DNA from: Stichopus chloronotus
Lineage: Eukaryota; Echinodermata; Holothuroidea; Aspidochirotida; Stichopodidae
Assembly (NCBI GenBank): GCA_021234535.1
Contig: SFZH01000008.1
Span: 24,816,455-24,880,454, forward strand
DNA length: 64,000 bases
Direction of reading: 5' to 3'
Both the position numbers and the translations under genes were made by a program. Shown one piece after another: positions 9,924-21,655 of the stretch. Every line of letters starts with the position of its first letter. Position 1 is the first letter of the stretch. Under the pieces are notes generated by a model. That model saw nothing but the letters and a program-made list of their open reading frames with translations. It searched no databases and was not told where the DNA came from.

Positions 9924-12136
9924 CTCGCACTGGTTGGGTGGCGTCTTCTTGTTGAGACTCCCCTTAGTGGGGAATTCGGCGCTGGACCGGGGAAGAAACG
10001 AAATTGACAACAGATGATTCCTGTAAAGGGTGCGTTCGCCTTTCCGAGAGTTTTCCGGGGGCACAACAGACACTGGAATACTTTCATTTGGTTTACTAAC
10101 AACTATGTACGGATCATTCTCCCATTTATCGGCTAGCTTCTGATTTCCCCTTATGGAAACATTCTTTACCAGCACCCGATCACCTGAATTCGGTTCAAAC
10201 TCCTTTGCTTTCTTGTCATATTCTGCCTTATTTGTCCTCCCTCTTTGCCCATCTCCGCCGCGGCTGCTCTGTATGAATAATCCATACGTTGGCGCAACTG
10301 CTCTGCGTACTCATGCTGGGTGCGTCTCGAAATTTCGGTTCGAGGTATTCCCATAGCTAGATCGATCGGAAGCAGTGGATTTCTACCAAACATTAAATAA
10401 TACGGGGAATAACCAGTGGACGCATGTTTGGTTGCGTTACACGCATGACATAAGGGACTTACGTAGTCCTTCCAATTAGACTTCTTATCCTCACTGAGGG
10501 TCCCTAGCATATTGAGTAGTGTGCGATTGAATCGTTCACAAATCGGGTTCCCTTGGAGGTGACACGGGATTGTTCGTGACTTCTTAATGCCTGCGATGCG
10601 ACAGAGATGTGCAATTATCTCACTTTCAAAGTTCTGCCCTTGATCCGAGTGCACGCTCGCTGGAAAGCCGTAGTGCATGAAGAAATTCTCAAATAGGACT
10701 CTCGCGATTGTGCGCGCAGTTTGGTCACGAGTAGGAAAAGCCTGGGCGTATTTATTGAAATGGTCCGTAACCACTAGCACATGCTCATAACCTTCCTTTG
10801 AACGCTCCAAGGACAAATTACTAGTTCCATTGGTGAGGAAGTTTTGATGTTTATCAGGGGTGCAACTGGTACACCCCCATAGCCCGCCTTTTTCCACAAG
10901 CACCGACCACACTCCCGAACCCAATTCGTCACATCCCTAGCCATCCCAGGCCAGTAGAATCTCTCCCTCACTAGGTCTAGTGATCTCTCCACCCCTTGGT
11001 GACCGAGGTCATCGTGCAGCCCCTTCAGGGCAGCTTCCCTGAAGGGTTCCGGCAAAACAACTTGCAACCCCTTACCGCTATTCTTGTCCTGCCTCTCCCT
11101 ATGTAGTACGCCTTGAACTAATTTAAGCTTTTGAACTCCCGCAGGTAAACCTTGAGTTCGAACCCCACAACGCTATCAGTTAGTGGTTCGCGCCCCCCGG
11201 ACAACCAGTCTATCACTTGGGATATGCTTTGGTCACTGCGTTGCGCCTTCCCCCACTCCACCTTGGAAACTTTTTCTAGGTTGGCTCCCCCGCCCATTAT
11301 ACTTAGCTCAGGGGGAACGGCTTTAATGTCCATCCCGATAGCTTCAACGAGGGCGGTAGACCTGTCTACAGCATGATACCCACATATTGCCTGTACCGTG
11401 TCCGGTGGTAAAAACTGTGTAAAGGAGTCCTGCTCACATTGGGCGAAATCGTGACAGCGCGTCAGCATTAATATTAGTCTTTGAAGGTCGGTATTTAATG
11501 GGAAAGTCGAAAGCGGCTAGGCTGGCCAACCACCTGTGGCCGGTCGCATCGAGTTTGGCAGTACTTAATACATAGGTCAGCGGATTATTATCAGTCCTGA
11601 CTTCAAATTTACTTCCATAAAAACAGTCGTAGAATTTGTCCACGACCGCCCATTTTAACGCGAGGAATTCTAACTTGTGAGCGGGATAGTTCCTTTCCCC
11701 CTTCGACAAGCACCGGCTTGCGTACGCAATGACTCGCTCTTTGCCATCTTGCAGCTGGTAGAGGGCAGCCCCCAGGCCACTTCCACTCGCGCCAACGTGC
11801 AGTATGGAAGGTTTTTCATAGTCCGCGTACCCTAGTATAGGAGGTGTAGTCAGTCGTCGAATCAGTAAGTAAAAGGCCACCTGGCACTCGTCCGTCCAGT
11901 CTACAGGTCTATTCTTTCTGTACGAGCGCTTACCCTTCTTGTCCTTGTCTGGTTTCGCTTCGTCCCCAGTCAATGCATGTAAGGACCGTGCAATCTTTGA
12001 CTAACCCTCGACGAACCTACGGTAGTAGCCCGCAAACCCTAAGAAAGACCTAACGTCGCCCACAGTCTTAGGAACCGGCCAAGATTTTAACGATATTAAT
12101 TTTTCAGGATCGGTCTCTACCCCATTTGTCGATACA
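9924..12136 (-). pseudogene. Gypsy H pol fragment (RT end, RNase H, integrase), frame-broken
   Basis: The fragment matches copy A from about residue 930 to residue 1678: the end of reverse transcriptase, RNase H, integrase and the GPY/F-like module. It is split over several frames (10166-10924, 10774-11067, 11118-11468 and 11434-11973) by indels, so it cannot make one protein. The first RNase H aspartate is changed: HVDASG of copy A reads HVGASG here. The left edge is the insertion point of A. The right edge stops at the terminal inverted repeat at 12137. Confidence 0.9.
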
Positions 12137-12871
12137 CAGTGGCGGCGCTACGGGGGGGGGGCTTGAGGGGGCATTTGCCCCCCAGATTTTTTCCTTGCCC
12201 CCCAGTTGCCCCCCCCCCCCAATTGCTCTCACACTTCCTAATCAGATCTTGTACTCATCCAAAATTAATTTAATCACAAAACTATGTATTGGCATTGGAC
12301 TGAATAAGAACAGCTTCCGGGGAACCATGATTGATAAATGACTTATTTATGGTACACAGGCTGCCAGTTTAATATCATGCCCATAGTCACTTCAACAGTA
12401 GGCAAGCCTGGTCAGACCAATTTTCTCTGGAATGTTTACCGTCCAGCATAAGGGAAGGGCGGGTAGGTGGTTGTTTTCCTAAATATAGGAATGTCGTTGT
12501 TTTCCTAAATATCGGAATGGAATTGAAGTGTATGTAGCCTATGTGAGTGTGTGTGGGGGTGTGTTTATGTACTCGGTGGCACCGCGTAAATGTGAAATAG
12601 TAGCCCCAAAGAAAAAAGTTGGGAAACCGAAAAAATGAATAATATAAAAATAAATAATATACCTCTCTTGGGACTTAGTTTTCCCTTAGAGATATGCTTA
12701 AACCTCAGAGCTTCCGGGGGCTTCGCCCCCTGGACCCCAACAGGGGCCCTAAGGCGGGCCCCTGGGCCCCACCCGCAAGGCATCGCGCTTCGCGCTCGGT
12801 TTCGCGCTGCGCGCGAAAATCTTTGCCCCCCAAATATTTTCTTCTGCCCTCAGCTTATGGCGCCGCCACTG
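12137..12871. mobile_element. Non-autonomous DNA transposon with CAGTGGCGGCGC inverted ends (735 bp)
   Basis: The left end reads CAGTGGCGGCGC, and the right end is its exact reverse complement (12860-12871). The interior has G and C runs, CCCCC-TTCG-GGGGG-type short palindromes and no long reading frame of note. I see no clear target-site duplication (flanks TCGATACA and ACCAATGG), so one flank has probably been rearranged. The superfamily is not assigned; hAT-like ends are possible. Confidence 0.65.
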
Positions 12872-13369
12872 ACCAATGGAAACCCTGAACCACATATTCC
12901 TATCCTAAAAATTTAATTTCTCACCTAAAATATGCAAAAAATGCAGCTGCTTCCAGGGACGTCGCCCTCTGTTTCCCATCAGAGCTTTGCCAGGTTGAAC
13001 CTAGAGGGGTTTTTCATGGTCACTGGACCCAAACTACTATGACTACTAATACGAAAGTACCATGACTACCCACAAAAGTTTTTGAACTTCCAACGTGTAT
13101 TTTACAATGAGTGACGGTGAGAATGATGGAACTATTTCATATTTGAAGTACAGATTTGACTTGTTGAGACAAAGAACCGTATTATTTTTGGTGAAGGTCA
13201 TGTAAGGTCAGCATGTGTTAAATTGAACAAAACTGTGTAAAATAAAATTCAGGAAACTTGTACAAAAAGCTGACTTCACCTTCCAGCTGACAAAGAACTC
13301 CTTCTCGGCATGGAATCACACAGTCTTTTAGTTTTCTGGTTTTAAATTTGATTTGTATCTACTACACAG
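12872..13369. other. No gene recognised; likely intronic
   Basis: The stretch is AT-rich with no supported frame. Its end (13345-13369) is a pyrimidine-leaning stretch closing in ACACAG, which serves as the splice acceptor of the exon that follows. Confidence 0.4.
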
Positions 13370-13689
13370 ATGCAGACAATACCAACCTTAAAGCAAGGCC
13401 CATCGAAGTCGTACCAGATTCCCAGATGCAATGTGTTCTTGCAGCAAGTAGCCAAAAAACTACCTATGAAAAGGATGCCTCAACAAAAGACATGATCTAC
13501 ATTGCTCTTTGTGATGAAAATGACTTCATAAGGGCTACTATGTACAACCCTGGAAAAATAGCTGCCATCCCAATGGTTCAACCATCTATATCAATATACA
13601 TTTTGCAAAGTGATAAGAACCTGTTATTGGCAGGTCAAACTAAAATCTGTCAGACTAGACCAATAACAGTTCCAGAAGCAATCATTTAA
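13370..13689 (+). pseudogene. Exon-like piece of an OB-fold-type protein (5' part), frame disrupted
   Basis: An open plus-strand stretch of about 105 codons follows a good acceptor (CTACTACACAG at 13369). Its composition is like a real protein, with segments such as KDMIYIALCDENDF and KICQTRPITV. The frame hits a stop at 13687-13689. The next frame then stays protein-like (SYPTGEAFNPPPAPIKDIKK) towards a strong donor CAG/GTAAGG at 13796. This suggests one frameshift in a once-continuous exon, or a sequence error. Together with 17377 and 18597 it forms a plus-strand exon set lying between the gypsy pieces H and C. The family assignment rests mainly on the second exon. A chance frame is unlikely but cannot be excluded. 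Confidence 0.5.
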
Positions 13690-13796
13690 CAAGCTATCCA
13701 ACTGGTGAGGCCTTCAACCCACCTCCAGCTCCCATAAAGGACATAAAGAAATCACCAGTTAAGACTTTGACCAGCCTGTCATGAGAAGTGACACAG
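13690..13796 (+). pseudogene. Shifted-frame continuation with splice donor
   Basis: After the stop at 13687 a proline- and lysine-rich frame continues for about 30 codons to a TGA shortly before the donor CAG/GTAAGG. It reads like a linker between two domains. Both the frame change and the stop argue for a decayed exon. Confidence 0.35.
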
Positions 13797-14252
13797 GTAA
13801 GGCATGTAGTGAAATCTCTTTTTACACATGTAGCTTCCCGGTGGTCACTGCATGCATGTCTCATAATCTGGAAGTTCTTTACCTTGGATAAGTGTCTCAC
13901 AAAAATGTTTTTCCGAACCCCAAGCTAGTTAGTATCAAAATTTATTGTGACATTCAAAGGTATGTCATTCATTACAATGCCAAAGGGTAGCAACCAACCC
14001 AACCAGTTAAATTGGCATGTATTTTGTAATACTTTTGCCAAAGTCCTGTGGAAACTCTGCTGAAGTGCTCCAGAACCAAATGTCACATACAGTAGATAAT
14101 GGTGCATGATGGGATTATTTGAAAAATTACCTTCATGTATCATAGAAACCTCAATGAATTTTTTATTCCTTGTCGAAGGCAGAAGGAATCTATATGTGAT
14201 TGTGATGTCGTGTGTGCGCGTGCGCGTGTTTGTGTGTGTGTCTGCTTGTAAA

Positions 14253-14800
14253 CACGATATCTCAAGAAGGGTAGCCATGACTGAACTCATACTTGGTGTA
14301 TGAGTCGGTCATAGTGAGTGGATGATCACTATTGTTTTTGGTGGAGGTCAAAGGTCATTTGATATCACCAGAAGTCAAAATTTAAAAATATTGTAAACAC
14401 AATATCTCCAGAAGGGTAACTGTGACTGATGTCATACTTAACGTGTGGGTTGGTTATATTGAGTAGATGATCCCTATTGTTTTTGGTGGAGGTAAAAGGT
14501 CATTTGAGGTCACCAGAGGTCAAACTGTGGAACCCATGTAAACACAATATCTCCAGATGGATAACTGTGACTGATGTCATTCTTGATGTATGGATTGTAT
14601 ATACTGTACTAAGTAGAAGACTGCTATCGTTTTGGTGGAGGTCAAAGATCGTTTGAGGTCACCCGACGTCAAACCTTGGTAACACATTATCTCCAGAAGG
14701 GTTATGTTGACTGATGTCATACTTGATGTGTGGGTTCCCCATACTGGGTAGGTGATCCCTATTGCTTTTAGTGGATGTCAAATGTCATTTGAAGTCACCA
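14253..14800 (+). repeat. About four tandem copies of a 141-146 bp repeat with AGGTCA half-sites
   Basis: Units begin near 14253, 14398, 14544 and 14685 with ATATCTCCAGAAGGG-like sequence, continue with CTATTGTTTTTGGTGGAGGTC, and end in repeated AGGTCA-type motifs. A perfect AGGTCAAAGGTCA lies at 14345-14357. Related copies occur at 15011-15305, 26420-26480, 39960-40600 and 61850-62250. Confidence 0.8.
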
Positions 14801-15010
14801 AAATAAAGGTTATTTTGGGTTAAAGGCAAATGTGTTGTTTCAAGAACTGCAGGAACTCTCATAGTTGTCATGTGGATAATTCATGTTTGTTACAATATAA
14901 CCATGTTGCAAGGAATCACAAAGCCTTTTTGGCTTTCCGGTTGGTTCTTTGTGTCAGCAAAGAAATCTACGCAGTCAGATTGGCATGTGTGTGTATGTGT
15001 GTGTGCATCC

Positions 15011-15305
15011 GTGACACTTGCTTAGGTACTCTCTAACGGAATAGGGGAAAGTCAGATGAATTTCAAACTTGGTATGTAGGTTTGCCATATTGAGAAGGTG
15101 TGCCGTATTGTTTTTGGTGGAGGTCAAAGGTCATCTGCGGACATTGGGGTCAGAACTCTCTGTTTCTGTGACACTTGCTTGGGTACACTCTAACTCAATA
15201 GGGGAAAGTCAGATGAAAGTTAAACTTGGTATGTAGGTTTGCCATATTAAGATGTGCCCTATTGTGTTTGGTAGAGGTCAAAGGTCGTCTGGAGGAACTG
15301 GGGGC
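15011..15305 (+). repeat. Two tandem copies of a related repeat, period about 157 bp
   Basis: GTGACACTTGCTTRGGTAC starts each copy (15011 and 15168). Both contain the GGAGGTCAAAGGTC block (perfect direct repeat at 15121-15133). They follow a short TG-rich tract near 14986-15005. Confidence 0.75.
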
Positions 15306-17376
15306 AAAAGTCTGAAAACCTTGTTATGCCAGATGGATGCTTGTATGATCCATTAGTCCCCCTCCAGCGAATTATGGAAGTACTGCTTGAGTTTGCAGTA
15401 TAATGATCAAATGAAGAAGCATTGCGTGCTGTTGGAAGTACTGTAGGTGGTCCACACCAGACAAGTTTTGGCTGGATCAGTTTACGTCCTCGTGCTTCAG
15501 TGCTGATGTGTGCATTCATCTTAATGTCTTTAATTAGTGAAGAGGGCAGGACACAATGAAAGAAAATAAGTCAGTTGGTGTTCTTACCAGAGGAAACTAG
15601 ACTCTAGGCTCCTCCGGGGCATGTACTGTCAGAGTTGGGTGGCTTTTAAAGGGGCATACTGTAGGTGTGATAAGCCTTATTGCAATTTGCAGAACCCATT
15701 CTTTAGGGCTTTAAATGAAAGATTCACAGCTATTTGTGCTTTGTAAAATGAATGGGATATTGCTGTATATTGCAGAAATCTTCAATTCATTGAATTAATT
15801 GAAATGGCTTCTATGATATTTATGAATTCAGGCTTATCATTTTAAAGTATGGATATTCCAGGTACAAGGAACGATAGTGCCCTTGGGCTGTTGTGAAATC
15901 ATGCAAAATACTTCTTCTCTGACAGATTGTATGTAACTCTGTTATTGGTTGGTCACATCAGTGCTATGGAAGTGGTTCCATGTGAGTGCATGACTTGTTC
16001 TTCATTTTTTGGGTTCCATGTCTGAAATGGGCCATTTTATAAAAACATGAAATATGCTTATTTCTGTACAGATTTCATGTTACAAAAGTGAGGGTTCATG
16101 GTCAGAAATGAGCCATATGGACTATTGTACAAAATAATGCAAAATGCTCCTTTTACTTCATAATTTACTTTATATACTCTACATCTGTGCAAGGAACCAC
16201 AGTGCCCTTGGGCTCTTGTTGCGTTCTGGTTCTTCCTTATCATCATTAAATATTCAAATTAATATTCATTCGTCTGTGGAGCTATTTCCATACAGTGACG
16301 GTGATCTCCTTTGTAGGAAGATAGCTGTACATTAAAAAGGGTAGCATTCATTCATTCTTCATTGACTTTTTTTTTTTCAAAGGTCTTTCAATGTCATATC
16401 CTTGGAAAACTTGATATATCAAGAAGATTAATGTGACTGACGGGTAATATTGTACATGGTCAACCAATTGAGAATAAGCATATCTTGGCAGTCAAAATTC
16501 ATGTAATATCTCAAAGCCTTTGGCTTTCAGATTACTTTCAAATGTAACTCTTTTGAAAATTTTGATGCATTTTGTTTTTTACACAGGATGAGGCACCTAA
16601 AGAGGTATTTGTTTGAAGAGAGGCTGTTAAGGTTGGTACTTTAACCAGGGAGGTGTAATTAGATGGAAATCTATCGAAATCTCTTTCTTTGAAGCCTACT
16701 AGTAGTAGCAGTAATCTCTTTTGTGTGTTGTTCTTGATGATTCAATAGGCTTAAGAGGTGTTAAGAACTAAGTACAAGCGGGAGATGTCGTCTGCTACAT
16801 CTCGATGAGCAGCTCACTAAATTTGCCCCTTGCCTTAACATTGCCAGTCGCTTAATTTGTAAATTAATTTGAAGGTTTCGACGCGTTTCGACGCTATTTA
16901 CAACATACTTGTCTAGTACCCTACAACTTGCTCAAAATGAGATTGTCTTTTAGATCATACGAGCGAATGCGAAAATAAGTCAAAAACTGACAGCAAAGTT
17001 TAGTCTTATACTTCTTTGGTTCATTTGCATAGATCATGAGCATTGGTTTATAGCCGGCATCATTAGGTTTCTTGGCAATAAACAGTCGTTTGGTATGTTC
17101 GAACAGTGTTTCGTACTTGACTGTCGGCAACTAGTTAGACATTAAAGCATTCCTTTAAATAATCCTTTTTGTTGGGGTCGCTGTAGGTATGAATGAGCAC
17201 ATGAGGTTGCCAAGATATTAGACAAAGTTTTTTCAATGCCTTCAAGTTCAATAATCCCCAATTAAAGGATTCAGTCTCTACTCTGAGGTCAATCTCATTG
17301 GATTAGCATATATTAAAGTTTCCGATGGATCTCCATCTAATAACACCTGCCTGCTTTAACTGTCTCTGACATTAAG
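15306..17376. other. Intronic-type sequence with dispersed-repeat ends; no gene supported
   Basis: Two copies of an AAGGAACSAYAGTGCCCTTGGGCT motif (about 15867 and 16190) match one at 41270. They look like the 3' ends of a dispersed repeat family. A minus-strand frame at 16921-17130 (69 codons) has protein-like composition but no recognisable motif or splice context, so I do not call it a gene. Confidence 0.5.
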
Positions 17377-17525
17377 GATGCAATCAAACTTGCATCCTGA
17401 AGCTATGGCGAGAAGGAGCAAATCTTCAAGGACACACAGGAGATTACATTGAAGCAAAAAACGCTGTAGTTCGAGCATATCAGGTAGAAGTTCAACTATC
17501 ATCTACATCCACAACCAGCATTGAG
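17377..17525 (+). CDS. Exon resembling an OB-fold strand pair of RPA1-like proteins
   Basis: The acceptor is CTCTGACATTAAG at 17376. The open frame reads LWREGANLQGHTGDY, then IEAKNAVVRAY, then LSSTSTTSIEV. The order 'LW.E.A', 'G.....IKNA.V..(F/Y)' and 'LSTSSST.IEV' is typical of replication protein A (RPA1) DNA-binding OB folds, so a single-stranded nucleic-acid-binding role is inferred. Two donors are possible, CAG/GTAGAA at 17483 and GAG/GTAGAG at 17525; the later one keeps the whole motif. The frame stays open beyond it for some codons. The assignment is by pattern only. Confidence 0.5.
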
Positions 17526-18596
17526 GTAGAGTTACTATCAGTAGATGTCATTGATCAGTTAAAAATTTACCAAATGATGGCTAAAATTGTTTTTACAATA
17601 TATATAGTGATACGGGGTACAAAAACAAGGGGGGGTAGTTGGAATAAAATTACCACCCCCCCCCCCACATAAGCCCCAATCACTATAGTCCTTAAATTTT
17701 TGCATACTGCATATCTTAATGCTGCTAGTTTATTTAATATTAAAATCATTTGCAAACTTGTGTCTGACTCTTCAACTGAACACCAGAGCTTTCAAAGTAA
17801 AATCCAGGGCAAATATTGACTGCACCAATCTCAAAGTTTTCATCCTTTAAATGGAAGCTTCAACAAATTGTATAAATTTAGTTCCTTGTCCACTTATACA
17901 AAGCACATATTGCACAAACCCTTCCTTTAAACCCTTATTAATCATCCTAGAGCAAAATCAAGAATACTCTGTTCACATGTCTCTCAGTGTTTACTATGCA
18001 AGCCCAGTCAGGAACTCCAAGAAGAAATGGCAGCATTTGAATGTGTGTCACTTACTAGTCCATTTGGCAAAGAATCACTAAGCCTTCAGCTTTTCTGAGT
18101 ATTATCTTTAAAGTAGGCCAAATACAATCGTGACATGGACAATCCCTTTGAAACTCTGTTCACCACATACCAGGCAATTCAATCGTTTTGCTACTGACCC
18201 TGGGAAGGATCAGTTGGGGCAGAGTCATTTACCTAAGTGGTGGTTATGGCCAACTCACTTATGTATTTCTTTTGCCCACCTGCCCATACTGGCCGGTTAG
18301 AAAAATGACCCTCCCCTTGCTACCTTCAGCTAGCTGTCCACAGTGTTGTGGTATAAAATGGATGAAGTGTGAACATTGACTGAGTATCTGATTATGAAAC
18401 TCCGTCATCTGACCATGTGATGTGGGAGTAATTGCTCTGGTAACTACGGTAATACAGTCTTTCTGTTATGGGAGAGTCGGAGATTACAAGGGACTTTTGT
18501 TTGGATTTAGAGCAAGATAGATGATGTGAGATCTTCTCCAAAGGACTTGTTCTTCCAATAAACATTTCCATAACCTTTCCCTTCCCTTCTCTTCAG
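17526..18596. other. Probable intron; no gene recognised
   Basis: AT-rich sequence holds a G7/C13 inverted pair around 17630-17668. The last 30 bases are a strong pyrimidine tract (CTTTCCCTTCCCTTCTCTTCAG) leading to the exon at 18597. Confidence 0.45.
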
Positions 18597-18818
18597 ACTA
18601 CAACACCACCTGATGTAGAACTGCATCTCACTGTCCTTGCTATCAGTATTGAAACTGGATCATCGCACAGTCTTCTGTGTCAAATAGATGGAAATGTTGT
18701 CAGTGAGTTTACCTGTGAAGAGGACATTTTAAAAGAGATGATCCCATCAGGCGTGGAACTTAATGAAGACCAAGGACTGGACGAAACTGTGTTTGAGCAC
18801 CTATATGTTCAGTCATAA
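18597..18818 (+). CDS. Probable terminal exon of the OB-fold-type gene
   Basis: After an excellent acceptor, the frame is open for 73 codons and ends in TAA. It reads TTPPDVELHLTVLAI, then LLCQIDGNVVSEF, then VELNEDQGLDETVFEHLYV. Composition is acidic and globular. I do not recognise a named domain. Its place after the RPA-like exon on the same strand suggests the C-terminus of the same protein. No canonical AATAAA follows within the next few hundred bases, so the 3' end is not located. Confidence 0.5.
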   Translation, partial: TTTPPDVELHLTVLAISIETGSSHSLLCQIDGNVVSEFTCEEDILKEMIPSGVELNEDQGLDETVFEHLYVQS

Positions 18819-19576
18819 CCAGGCAGAAGCAATTATTGCTGTAAAACAAAAACTGAGCAAGATAAATGAGTAGCTCTTTCTTCCCCCATTTTTGAGATGT
18901 TTGTTGTTTTCTGATATATTGCTTGAAGTGTTTTGTTTCAAAAGTACTTTTACGTTACCCTGCCATACCTGCCAAACATTACGATTCTGGCGTAATTCAT
19001 CGGAATTTGTCAGTCCGATTACGAATTGTAGCCCCCAAATTACGATTTTTTTTTTTTTTTTTGTGAACTGCCACGATATGCATGCAACTGCTCATATCGG
19101 GGAGCTGCCCATACTGTATACCAATACTATACATGTACGTACAGCATCAGCGGGCTGTCTCGTTGCCAACATTATGCAATACCACGCTCCTCCTTTCAAA
19201 TTTTGCACCATTTTGCATCTAGACTATCCCCCCCCCCCCCTTACACCCCTAGACGTACTTGAACAAATTATTCTGGAAGATGTATTCACGCAGTAAAATA
19301 TGGCTGGCAATAATCCAAAATAATTCCACTAGTTAACAGTTTCATTTATTCCAAATTATGGAATTATGAAAGTGAAGGTGTGGAATAGGCTACCCGAAGA
19401 GGAAGACGATTTAACTGTGAGCTTCGAAAGAGCAAACCTACATGCATGCATCCAGTGCGTTAGCGATAGCATGCAGTGCATACGTACCTACCGTACGCAA
19501 CTGATCATATGCAGTTTCTATCATCGAAACGTACGGCACGCATGCGACTGGATGAGCGTGGTATTGCATAAAGTTG
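18819..19576. other. No gene; transposon-end-like motif and homopolymer runs
   Basis: CATACCTGCCAAACATTACG at 18968 resembles the inverted end at 62721. A T-run (about 19047-19062) and a C-run (about 19228-19239) follow. The gypsy C match begins at about 19577. Confidence 0.4.
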
Positions 19577-21434
19577 GCAGTCAGTCTAGAATCAGACAAG
19601 TCAATTTCGTCAGTTTGGTCAGAATCATCTAGGGGGTCAGTCCGTCCTTGTCGCGTTCACATGAACCCGGGAACAGTGAGCTGGTACGCTGCCTGGGTCC
19701 CCAACCCACGTGGCACTCTCTGTACTTCCTAAAATAGCACGGGGGTTAACGTATGAGACGCGTCGGGAATTATTGTGTACTAGTATAGGTACTGTCACAG
19801 TCGAGTCGTCAGTCTGTGTGATTACGGAGGGGGTTACTACAAGGGATTTGGGGAGGTGTGTCTTAGCAGGGTCAACGACCAATAATGTCCCTAATGGCAC
19901 TTGGCGATCATAGGTCACTCGACCATCAAGAGTAATAAATTGCCCAGCTTTAACGCACACCGGTAGGGTGTTAGCCGCTCTTACTCTACCTAACACACCG
20001 CCCCTTTTGCCACGCCTTTCCTCCAGTTGAGTGTTGCCCTGTGCATAAACCGCGACCCATAATTGGTATCCCTAACTACAAGCGCAAATATTACCTTAGT
20101 GTCCCCACACCCGTCAACTGCCTCGGGAAATGAAATATTTAAGGCCACGCACCCAAGGAAAGGGGCACACTGTCCCGAAGTCCCCCTAAACTAATTAGGT
20201 CCCCTAGCGGTATGATAGGGGAGGGTGCCATATGATTTTTATAAAACTCTTCGCTTACTGTAGTGACTTGCGACCCCGTGTCAACAAGACAAACACAGTC
20301 CACACCATCCACTACCGCTGGGCTCTCGTTTGAATCCCCAACTATTTCACGTATTAATTGACTTCTGTCGGGTCTAGTCGGTGGATCCTTACGAAACTAT
20401 TTCTTGGGACCTACTGCCCGACCTCCGGCAGGATCCCTCCCTCGTTTAAATCCTCTAACTGGGGTGGAGCATCCCGCGAGGAACTGGATGGGGACTGTGC
20501 CGGACAATCCCTAAGTGCCCCTTGCCCGTACACCGGAAGCAGGTGACTGTATTACTTTTCTCTCCCTTCGGTACTATTATTGATCCCCCCTTCTTATTTA
20601 GTTTGCCCTCTATATTGGTAATCTTGTTGCTTAAGGCGCGAAGCATTTTCTTCAGCTCTGCTAGCTCTGTCCCCTCTGTACCCCCTTCTTCGGTTCGAAT
20701 TACATTATGCTGGGCATGGAGCTTCTGGCCCAGTTTTTGTTTCTTGTGGGTCTCCTCAACCTCCTTCTCCACCAGCCTAGCTTTTCGGACCAATTCGCTG
20801 AACGGCCCAGACCCATTCCGCTCTATCCTAATCGCATTACGCACGCGCTCGTCCCTCAGTCCTTTCCAGAACTTGGCGCGCAGTGCAGGGTCCGGTCGGC
20901 CTAATCCTATGCCGCCCTTCGCAGCCGCTCCTGAAAACGCCAATTCTAAGTCCCAGGCGAACTTAGACACTGAAACGGTGGTTTCCTGCTTCATACCCCA
21001 GAAGCGTTGGACTAGGGAAGTACCGTCCTCCACCGCGCCATATAATCCGTGACAGCATCCCCCATACTGTCCGCTACTTCACACGCATCGCTGCGAAGGC
21101 TTTCCTTATGCGCGCAGCTGCATCACTTCCGACTTCCACTGTCGAAAGGTGACCGCCCCCTTACTCTCCTCTCCTGAAAACAACGAAATACGGGGCAGGT
21201 ACGCCGCGCCCTCCCACACGACAGGGTGGTGTGTTGGGGTAGTGTCAGGGGAGGACCCATAGGGGTCAGTGCAGGTGGGGATTCCGGAGCCTCTGGGGGT
21301 TCCACCCGATATCCTAAGGATTTTACTACAAGTTGACCCCTCAACTCCTGGTTTTCTCCTATATTAAATTCTTTTAGGACTTCTGACAGTCCTTTAGCTG
21401 GCTCTGCCGTATCTATGCCGTCTGCCTTATCCAT
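19577..21434 (-). pseudogene. Gypsy fragment C: Gag and protease region, degraded
   Basis: This fragment matches copy A residues 1 to about 683, from the Gag start (Met codon at 21434) through the zinc knuckle and protease. It is split by indels into pieces (21123-21434, 20455-21033 and 19637-19996). The zinc knuckle keeps CFRC and a histidine, but the frame is lost before the last cysteine. Orientation and order are what one would expect for the missing 5' part of element H, with about 736 bp of the family sequence absent between H and C. It could equally be a separate truncated copy. Confidence 0.85.
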
Positions 21435-21655
21435 ACTGGGAAATTAGCAAAATTAAGCAAGCGATTTTTTCTTAAGAATATAAGCCTAACAACTAGTCGC
21501 CTAAACGATACGAATCAAATGTAAAATACGGTTAAGTTAAAAGACAATACCTTAACGTGTAACAGTAAAATGAAATTATACGTTTTAGCACAATGCATAC
21601 AGTAAAGTTCTCAACTGGAAATCGGAACCATGCAGTCCCTAATATCGGGCGCCGA
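21435..21655 (-). promoter_or_regulatory. 5' leader of gypsy fragment C with primer-binding-site candidate
   Basis: The sequence is almost identical to 8214-8434, including the GGCGCCCGATATTAGGG block beside the LTR end, so the leader is conserved between copies. Confidence 0.65.

Noticed and set aside
1..12136. Simple tandem gypsy array made by LTR-LTR recombination
   Set aside because: The left and right flanks are complementary halves of one pol gene joined at consecutive positions, which fits insertion of A into H.
16921..17130. 69-codon minus-strand frame
   Set aside because: No motif, no splice sites and no second copy; probably chance.
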